Shown one piece after another: positions 56,601-64,000 of a stretch of 64,000 nt of DNA. The position numbers and the translations under genes were made by a program. The first letter of the stretch is position 1. Each line of letters begins with the position of its first letter. The DNA comes from Mesorhabditis belari (taxonomy: Eukaryota > Nematoda > Chromadorea > Rhabditida > Rhabditidae): NCBI GenBank assembly GCA_958450365.1, contig CAUEEP010000883.1:550001-614000 (forward strand), given 5' to 3'. The notes under the pieces are model-generated. The model searched no databases and had not been told where the DNA came from. It saw only the letters and a program-made list of their open reading frames with translations.

Positions 56601-59600
56601 TAGTAGTCAAGCACAATGCTCGCTAGTAGTCAAGCACAATGCCCTGAACTAGTAGTCAAGCACAATGCTCTCTAGTAGTCAAGCACAATGCTCTGATCTA
56701 GTAGTCAAGCACAATGCTCTGACCTAATAGTCAAGCACAATGCTCTGATCTAATAGTCAAGCACAATGCTCTCTAGTACTCAAGCACAATGCCCTGATCT
56801 AGTAGTCAAGCACAATACTCTGATCTAATAGTCAAGCACAATAAAAGTTGTTTTCAAAGTCAAAGCTCAAAGATTTGTGCGAGCTTTTACTTTTGTGTCT
56901 TCTACAAGACAAAGACACGTGTCAGTGTAAACTCAATTAGACAAGTTGTGTTTCAACTTTATCAACGTTTCTTTCTTTAGTTAATCTTTAGTTTTAATCG
57001 CTAAACAAAAACCTTTCTAACTTTCAGCTTTTACTTTTTTTTTCGAATTTCTTAAAAATCTACCTCGAATACTCGATTCCTTCTTAAAGTTGGATTGCTT
57101 TCCGTCGAGATGAGCACACCGGCTTGCGCGTTTCGATAGATATCATTATCCTCCAAAAGTCCTCGACCCTGGAAAATTTTTTTAATAACAAATTTACTTC
57201 TAAAATAAATAAGAAAAAGTTAAGCTATATCTAGGGTTAAAGTTTTGACGATATTTGTTAAATTTGTTACGGACATTTTACCTACTTTATCTCATCTTTT
57301 GACACTTTTTGTGTCCAAATTTCAATTCTACTCTCATAAAGTTTCAAAAAAGTTTTACAAAACTTCAAATATTCTTTGCAAAGACATCTTATTATACAGT
57401 GATGAAAGGAAAAAAAAATCTTTCTTTATATAGAGCGCTGTTTTATATATAGCTTAGCGTCGGATGGCACCAAAATTCCATTCTGCTATATAGAGCCGTT
57501 ACAGAAAGTCTGTGTTAAAATTTCAATCAATGAACTGATTTGCTTCAGATTGAAACACAACTTTTTAAAAGTCAAGCTACAGTATACAGCTATATACAGA
57601 GTGCGCCTGTAGCTGTGCCCCGTAGCTGTGCCCCGTAGCTGTGCCCCGTAGCTGTGCCCCGTAGCTGTGCCCCGTAGCTGTGCCCCGTAGCTGTGCCCCG
57701 TAGCTGTGCCCCGTAGCTGTGCCCCGTAGCTGTGCCCCGTAGCTGTGCCCCGTAGCTGTGCCCCGTAGCTGTGCCCCGTAACTGTGCCCCGTAACTGTGC
57801 CCCGTAACTGTGCCCCGTAACTGTGCCCCGTAACTGTGCCCCGTAACTGTGCCCCGTAACTGTGCCCCGTAACTGTGCCCCGTAACTGTGCCCCGTAACT
57901 GTGCGACCAAAGCACCCCTGAGCGGACCCTCTTCTCAATCACTTGTCTTAAATAGCGTTGCACTTATAAATTAACCAGAAACGTTTTCTAAATTAGTTTT
58001 TTGCGAGGAATTCGAATTTCTTACTTTTAAAATCGAATCTTTTATCTAAAATTACCAAGAATGCAGAAAATACAAGTACGGGAACTTTTGGCGCACCCTG
58101 TAGAGCCGTTACAGAAAGTCTGTGTTAAAATTTCAATCAATGAACTAATTTCCTTCAGATTGAAACACAACTTTTTTTGAAATTCAAGCAATTTCCCAGA
58201 AACGCACTTTGTTGAAAATGCAGACACCACCGTCGCGACCATCGTAGATTTTATTTCGTCGTAAAATCGGATGCGAATCGGTCTTGATCCAGACGCCTGA
58301 AAGTTAAAGGTTCATTGTTGAGTAAAAAAAATGGGATTGCCAAATCTTCGCTGTTTTTTTTGGAGTATGATAGTCGAACGTAAACTTAAAGTGTGTTTGG
58401 CTATCGGCCATCGTTTGGCCATGTTTGGCCATGTTTGGCCATTTCACTTACCGGCCATCGCGTTATCGAAAATCTCATTATCTTCTAGGACTCCTAAACC
58501 GCCGTTGTACACGAGCACACCGCCGTTTTGTCCTCCCCAAATCTTGTTTCGTGTGATTTTTGGATTGGAACCCGTTCTGGAATGAAAATTTAGAACATTT
58601 GCAAAGAAATTTATTGCACTTATTGCATTTCTTTTGTTGCAATGCTTTATTGAACGTTGATTTTTAATTTGAAAGGTAAAATCTCAATTATGAAGTTTAA
58701 AAAAGCTATAGTTTCAAGAGAAATGTGAGTTTTCAATCAGCCCTTCATTTCATTGCATTTCTTTTGTTGCTTTTTTCTTAATTTTTTGAATTACTCACCG
58801 AATTTGCACTCCCGAATACGAGTGATTGAAGATATCGTTCTCTTCAAGGAGTCCATGCCCGTTGTCGTAGAAATAAACGCCAACCTAGAATTTTGCTTAG
58901 TTCTTAGCTTAGTTCTTAGCTTAGTTCTTCCCTTGGTTCTTCCCTTGGTTCTTCCCTTGGTTCTTCCCTTAGTTCTTAGCTTAGTTCTTAGCTTAGTTCT
59001 TCCCTTGGTTCTTCCCTTAGTTCTTCCCTTAGTTCTTAGCTTAGTTCTTAGCTTAGTTCTTAGCTTAGTTCTTAGCTTAGTTCTTCCCTTAGTTCTTCCC
59101 TTGGTTCTTCCCTTGGTTCTTCCCTTAGTTCTTAGCTTAGTTCTTCCCTTATTTCTTCCCTTATTTCTTCCCTTAGTTCTTCCCTTAGTTCTTCCCTTAG
59201 TTCTTCCCTTAGTTCTTCCCTTATTTCTTCCCTTAGTTCTTCCCTTAGTTCTTCCCTTAGTTCTTCCCTTAGTTCTTCCCTTAGTTCTTCCCTTAGTTCT
59301 TCCCTTAGTTCTTCCCTTAGTTCAAAATTTTTCAATAAAAACAGACATTTTAAAACTTCAAAGTCATTGATGAGCAATTTATTGGTTTTGATTTCAAAAA
59401 AGTCACCAAGCTTTTTGAAACTAACCCTTTTCAAATCAAAGCTTTACCCTGCTTTTAGCTTTTATTTTGATGGGTTTTTTGTTTGTTAAATGCTTTTGTT
59501 TCAAGTTAAATGCTTCTTTTTACATCTTTTTACATCTTTTTACATCTTTTTACATCTTTTTACATCTTTCTACATCATTTTACATCTTTCTACATCATTT

Positions 59601-62600
59601 TACATCTTTCTACATCTTTCTACATCTTTTTACATCTTTCTACATCTTTCTACATCTTTCTACACCTTTTTACATCTTTCTACATCTTTCTACATCTTTC
59701 TACATCTTTCTACATCTTTTTACATCTTTTTACTGCTAAATCCCCTCCTTTAACCAACCTGTTTTCCCGAGTGTATCCGATTTTTGCGTAAAACCGGACT
59801 GCTTCCCGTTGTCACCCAGATGCCGGCCAGGGTGTTCCCGTAAACCTCATTATCCTCGATGACACCCTTGCCCTTTTCATGCTAAAATTCAAACTACATA
59901 ACGGGATTATGAGGCTACAAGTGATCAGCTTTGTGATTATTCAGAGATGACTATCAACGATTAGTCAACAAGGATCAACTTTCATCGTAGAAAACTTGAA
60001 ACATCATCTTTTTTCGGGCAGCTTTTTTCTTTTTAATGCTTCAACTACATAATGAAACTTGTTCAAAAAACGTGCGTTTATTTCCTTTTTTTAAATTTTC
60101 TATCTAAATCCATATAAACTTCGATTTCAGATAAAAAGACAATGAATCTGATAACGAAATTGCAGAAATGACAGCAATCAGCAATATTTCAGTGATCTGA
60201 TATCGCAAATTGACCAAATATTGACCAATACAAAACGTTAAACGCAATTTGAAGACCAAATTTGATGCGGAAACAATAGAAACTTAATTAAGTTAAACTC
60301 CAGAGCTCCAGAGAGCAACTTTGCAAATCAATTATGGCGTATAACTGACGTATAACTGGCGTATAACTGGCGTATGACTGGCGTATGACTGGCGTATAAC
60401 TGGCGTATGACTGGCGTATAACTGGCGTATGACTGGCGTATGACTAGTCCACTTTCTAACTTGAACTTGTTTCTAATGTTTTTGAAAACTTTTCCCCAAA
60501 CAACTCACCACATAAATCCCCCCGTGAAGACCATCATGAATTTTGTTGAGACGAACGATCGGATCGCTGCCCGTTCGGATTTGAATCCCGGCCAGCGCAT
60601 TGCCGTAGATATTATTGTGCTCGATCAGCCCTCGACCCTCCGAAAAGATGTACACTCCACCTGGAATTTGGTTTTGATTAGGAAAAGGACGAGGATCGAG
60701 GACGGATTGGAGAGGCAAAAAAAGTACTGCTCGAAATACAAAAGAATCGATGGGAAAACTCAAAATAAAGAGGGATTGACGAGATTGTTACAGATTAATT
60801 TTTGTTTGTTACAGGTAGGAGATGAATAGGAAGAGTAATGAACTCAAGAAGAGAATAGGAAGAGAAAAAGATACTTTATGACTCTTTTTGGCAGTGTTTG
60901 AACTGTTTAGCAGCAAGAATTTTGATAAAAACCCTCAATTCCTACAGTTAAACCCTCTACTCGGAGTATTAAGTAAAATCAAAGAAAAAGATTAAGAAAA
61001 GAAGTTTCAATTAAGTTCAACTTCGAGAGCAATTTTGCAAATCAATTCTAGCGTATCAATCATTTTTCATTTACACAAAGAATAGTTCAGAGAATAGTTT
61101 CTTAACCATAAACTCAAGCAAATCAATTCTCTAAAATAGTTTTTTTTGTTTGCGACAAGAAATTGTATCTAATTTTAGATCTAAACTATAAAAAAAATTG
61201 GATTTTCTTAAAACAATGTCCCGAAAGAGGAAATTGAGTTCAAAAAAGTTCAACCGTAGCTCAAAAAAGCCCGTTTCAAATTCGAGTTTCTTTTTTTGAA
61301 GAATTAAAATGCTTGTTTCAATGCTTGTTTTCTTTTTGGCCCATTTTCTAATCCTAATTCTAGTTCTAGTTCTAGTTCTAATTCTAATTCTAATTCTAAT
61401 TCCAATTCCAATTCTAATTCTAATTCTAATTCTAATTCTAATTCTAGTTCTAATTCCAATTCCAATTCTAATTCTAATTCTAATTCTAATTCTAATTCTA
61501 GTTCTAATTCCAATTCTAATTCTAATTCCAATTCTAATTCTAATTCTAATTCTAGTTCTAGTTCTAATTCTAGTTCTAGTTCTAATTCTAGTTCTAGTTC
61601 TAATTCTAGTTCTAATTCTAATTCTAATTCCAATTCTAATTCTAATTTTAATTCTAATTCTAATTTTAATTCAAAAATCTCCCCCACCTTGATGTCCACT
61701 GTAAATCTCATTCTTCCGAATCGTCGGATCCGAATGTGAGGTGATCCAAATGCCGGCGAACGCATTTTGATAGATCTTGTTCTCCATGAATTGACCTCTT
61801 CCTGAAAAGTGTTTTTGATAAAACATTGTTCTAATAACATTTTGAAGCATTTAACTTACAGTGTTTGACTTTAAAGCAACAAAGCTTTCGATTGAAAATG
61901 ACAAGTTTCAATTAATTCTTGGCTCTATAGAGAAAGAGCGAGTTAATTGGTGCTAATACTCCTGGAGAACTTTCAGCCATTTTTAGCCAACTTTCAGTCA
62001 TTTTTGCTTCGAAAACTGTTGGCTTTGAGAATTTGGGTAACGGGGATAACGAACTTTTCATCAGATTTACATATTGACTAAACTTATTGTCAAATAGAAA
62101 GATCAGTTGAATATACAGTCGACTTTCTCTTTAACGGAACTCTATGCGGAAAACTCTATATAAAGAAAGGGAATTTTGGTCCCGGCCGACGCTAAAGCTA
62201 TATAAAACGGCACTCTATATAACGGAAAGCTTTATGTAACGGAAAAAAAGTTTTCGGTCCCTTCCATTCCGTTATAGAGAGAGTCGACTGTAGATAGATA
62301 CCGTAAATACTCTAGTAGAACCACTCTATTAGAACAATCACTCTAATCGAGCCATAATAACGGGGGGTACAGTCGCGTAGTCAACTTTGAACGTCTCTTT
62401 CTCGGCGCTGTTTCAAGCTACAGTTTGCGCTTGGGTGTTAAATGATAGCTCTTGAGATCTAGGTTTTTTTGGTACCAAAAGTAGTCAAGAAAAATCTAGG
62501 GGCTGAGTAAAAATGATTCTCTAAAAAGAAGCTTTCTAATACGAGGCTTTTTATTAAAGTATTAGGTTGTCCGGAAATAAATGAGCGTTTGCAACTCCAA

Positions 62601-63662
62601 TATTTAAAATCCCATAACTTGATCCAAATAAAACCTAAATCTAGGGGCTGAGTGAAAATGATTCTCTAAAACAAAATCCTCCAAAAACCAAAAACAAACC
62701 TTTCTCGTGAACATAGATTCCGCCAGTTAATCCATGGTGAACCTCACAACGGACTACCGTCGGATTTGCGTGGTTTTTCACCTAGATTTCATTCTATTTC
62801 ATTCTATTTCATTCTATTTCATTCTATTTCATTCCATTTCATTTTCCATTTCATTCTATTTCATTCTATTTCATTCTATTGGGTTGTCCAGTTATGAGTG
62901 CGCGTTTTTTACTATTTTGTAAATTTCTCAAGATACCGAAATCAAGAAAAAGATATATATGAGTATTATTCGAAAGCTGAAGATCTCCTCTACATTTTGA
63001 TATAAAAACGTTTTTGAATTTGTTCAGCTTTTGGGCAAATCAACTGCACAGAAGAAGAGGTGGCCAAAAAATGGAAGGGTGCCTTTGGATCAAGTTTTGG
63101 CTCCGCTCAAATTGAGTTAACCGTTTGATGTTTGGCCAATAGATATATCAATACAAATTTTTTAAATATAACAATTTCAGAGCATCTTTACTTTTCTTTT
63201 CTTTTCTGGGCGGTTATTTTACAGCATAAAGCTTGAGGAATAGCTAAGCTGGAATGGGTTTTTTCGAAAACCACCTCTCCCTTTGTGAAGTCAATTTCCC
63301 AAAAAATTGCATGAATTCAAAAACTTTTTTATTCCAAAATATAGAGGAGATGTTCAGCTTTCGAATGATATATAACACTCATATACATCTGTTCGATATC
63401 TTGAGAAATTTACAAAATAGTAAAAACGCGCATTCATAACTGGACAACCCGATATTTCATTCTATTTCATTCTATTTCATTCCATTTCATTCCATTTCAT
63501 TCTATTTCATTCTATTTCATTCTATTTCGTATTCAGTTCTACTTTTTTCGAAAAAACTTTGCTTATGCATAAATTCGAATGAGTTTATTTGCAAAATTCA
63601 CCTCAATTCCGCTTATTCGATTCGCGTGAATGTTGCATTTTTCGAAGTATCCTTGACCGAAT
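53638..63662 (-). CDS. dre-1: C-terminal part of the DRE-1/FBXO11 F-box protein (15 exons)
   Basis: Exons on the minus strand: 63662-63602, 62781-62700, 61801-61688, 60660-60509, 59881-59759, 58884-58799, 58576-58452, 58296-58208, 57168-57064, 56395-56321, 56242-56174, 55953-55868, 55533-55435, 54765-54708 and 53697-53638 (stop TGA). All phases agree, about 461 codons. The product is a string of parallel beta-helix (PbH1) repeats such as [38 protein letters not shown] and [20 protein letters not shown], then a UBR-type zinc finger with cysteines in [13 protein letters not shown] and FFCDCGAGT. This is the layout of FBXO11, the substrate receptor of an SCF ubiquitin ligase; in C. elegans DRE-1 controls developmental timing by degrading BLMP-1. 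The F-box and first repeats lie beyond the window. Only the first acceptor (TTTTTAAG) is unusual. Introns are filled with minisatellites and MITEs. Confidence 0.95.
53912..54133. repeat. 222-bp MITE in the last dre-1 intron
   Basis: It is intact from TACCGTATTTTCTCTAATAG to AGAGGAAATACGGTA. Confidence 0.88.
54363..54585. repeat. 222-bp MITE, second copy in the same intron
   Basis: It starts TACCGTATTTTCTCTAATAG and ends AGAGAAAATACGATA; one terminal base differs from the consensus. Confidence 0.85.
56585..56845. repeat. Minisatellite AGTAGTCAAGCACAATGCTC in a dre-1 intron
   Basis: About ten degenerate units with CTGATCT insertions lie between exons 57168-57064 and 56395-56321. Confidence 0.9.
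57605..57903. repeat. 13-bp minisatellite GTAGCTGTGCCCC in a dre-1 intron
   Basis: About 23 units run without gaps, with a switch from GTAGCTG to GTAACTG at 57777. The repetitive frames on the minus strand are artefacts. Related segments of about 80 bp flank the array at 57491-57570 and 58101-58176. Confidence 0.95.
58895..59322. repeat. 12-bp minisatellite TTAGTTCTTCCC in a dre-1 intron
   Basis: About 35 units mix TTCTTCCCTTAG, TTCTTCCCTTGG and TTCTTAGCTTAG. The leucine/valine-rich frame on the plus strand is an artefact. Confidence 0.95.
59515..59735. repeat. 10-bp minisatellite TACATCTTTC in a dre-1 intron
   Basis: About 22 units of TACATCTTTC or TACATCTTTT are present. Confidence 0.95.
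60340..60445. repeat. 10-bp repeat ACTGGCGTAT in a dre-1 intron
   Basis: About ten units alternate GTATAACTGGC and GTATGACTGGC. Confidence 0.9.
61345..61670. repeat. 6-bp repeat TTCTAA in a dre-1 intron
   Basis: More than fifty units of TTCTAA, TTCTAG or TTCCAA end about 20 bp from the donor of exon 61801-61688. Frames of poly-(EL) and poly-(IL) type are artefacts. Confidence 0.95.
62114..62292. repeat. MITE with TACAGTCGACTTTCTC ends
   Basis: The left TACAGTCGACTTTCTCTTTA is mirrored by ATAGAGAGAGTCGACTGTA. Partial relatives lie near 57425-57500. Confidence 0.75.
62785..63530. repeat. ATTCTATTTC repeat split by a MITE
   Basis: Ten-base units occur at about 62790-62878 and continue at 63453-63530; the element 62879-63452 lies between. 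Confidence 0.9.
62879..63452. mobile_element. Mariner-type long-TIR MITE, copy 2
   Basis: It runs from TTGGGTTGTCCAGTTATG to CATAACTGGACAACCCGA, flanked by TA (62877-62878 and 63453-63454). It shares arms and centre with 18144-18707. Confidence 0.9.
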
Positions 63663-63811
63663 CTTAAAAATTTTTATATTAAACCGTCTACGTAAAATTC
63701 TAACCGCAATAAGTGCAATCTAGCTTTTAAAATAGCTTTTTTTATGTCAAAATCTAGTCATATTACTTGCCAAAACACTCTCAAAAGAACATAAATTAGG
63801 AAAAAAAAATC

Positions 63812-64000
63812 TACCGTATTTGTTCGAATAGAAGACCGGGTAAAGAGTATCATCGCGTACTCCTGCGTAGCAGCCCTTTTTAAAATTTCTTTTCTTCATA
63901 AAAGCTTTCAATCAAGTGCTATAGGGCTGGAAAATGACTCAAAAATACCACATGAGCTAACAGATTTTTGAGCCATTTTCCAGCTCTATAGCACTTGATT
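63812..64000. repeat. Second copy of the palindromic TACCGTATTTGTTCGAATAG MITE (cut)
   Basis: It matches 21351 onwards and is truncated by the window end. It lies in the next dre-1 intron. Confidence 0.88.

Noticed and set aside
57486..57963. Long minus-strand frames of [11 protein letters not shown] type
   Set aside because: They are read-through of a 13-bp minisatellite inside a dre-1 intron, present in all three phases, as expected for a unit not divisible by three and lacking stops.
58753..59434. Leucine/valine-rich plus-strand frame and glutamate/leucine-rich minus-strand frame
   Set aside because: Both translate the 12-bp TTCTTCCCTTAG array; the true dre-1 exon at 58799-58884 is on the minus strand in a different frame.
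61304..61840. Poly-(EL) minus frame and poly-(IL) plus frame
   Set aside because: They translate the TTCTAA hexamer array; only 61688-61801 is a real exon.

Overview
The window is nuclear DNA of a nematode, probably a free-living rhabditid-type worm (inference). It is AT-rich, genes are split into small exons by introns with GTAAG/GTGAG donors and TTTCAG-type acceptors, one gene matches the DRE-1/FBXO11 family, one is a secreted multi-domain TIL-like inhibitor, and the retroelement is a BEL/Pao element with a phlebovirus-type glycoprotein region, a combination known from nematodes. No bacterial-style operons, ribosome binding sites or CRISPR arrays are present.

Layout. 419-1093 (+) holds the last two exons of what looks like a concentrative nucleoside transporter. 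Tail to tail with it, 1288-20491 (-) is an eight-exon secreted lipocalin-like gene that I assembled from splice sites; all phases agree and the total is 933 nt. Its largest intron contains a complete, very young BEL/Pao element (4528-13177, + strand, identical 248-bp LTRs, CCGTG target duplication) whose gag-pol frame is intact but whose glycoprotein frame is broken. The other introns and 17-20 kb are a nest of MITEs. A tRNA-Gln(UUG) gene is at 22106-22177.

24.5-28.2 kb and 33.2-38.7 kb are filled with decayed copies, in both orientations, of a pogo/Tigger (CENP-B-like) DNA transposon. Between them lies 28422-31991 (-), an uninterrupted 1189-residue reading frame for an alpha-helical, HEAT-like protein that I cannot name.

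40.3-50.6 kb (+) is a secreted inhibitor gene built from repeated exon pairs, each pair coding one 8-cysteine TIL-like module. Three of its exons also exist as an inverted copy at 40915-41598. 53638-63662 (-) is the 3' part (15 exons, about 461 codons) of the dre-1/FBXO11 orthologue, ending in parallel beta-helix repeats and a UBR-type zinc finger; its 5' part lies beyond the window. Many introns of these two genes carry their own minisatellite, and the long open frames inside those minisatellites are not genes.

The genes do not form one pathway: a ubiquitin-ligase substrate receptor, a protease inhibitor, a lipocalin-like carrier, a transporter end, a tRNA and an unknown helical protein sit among mobile DNA. 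Two blocks (14690-14820 and 26740-27180) look like unreliable consensus sequence.
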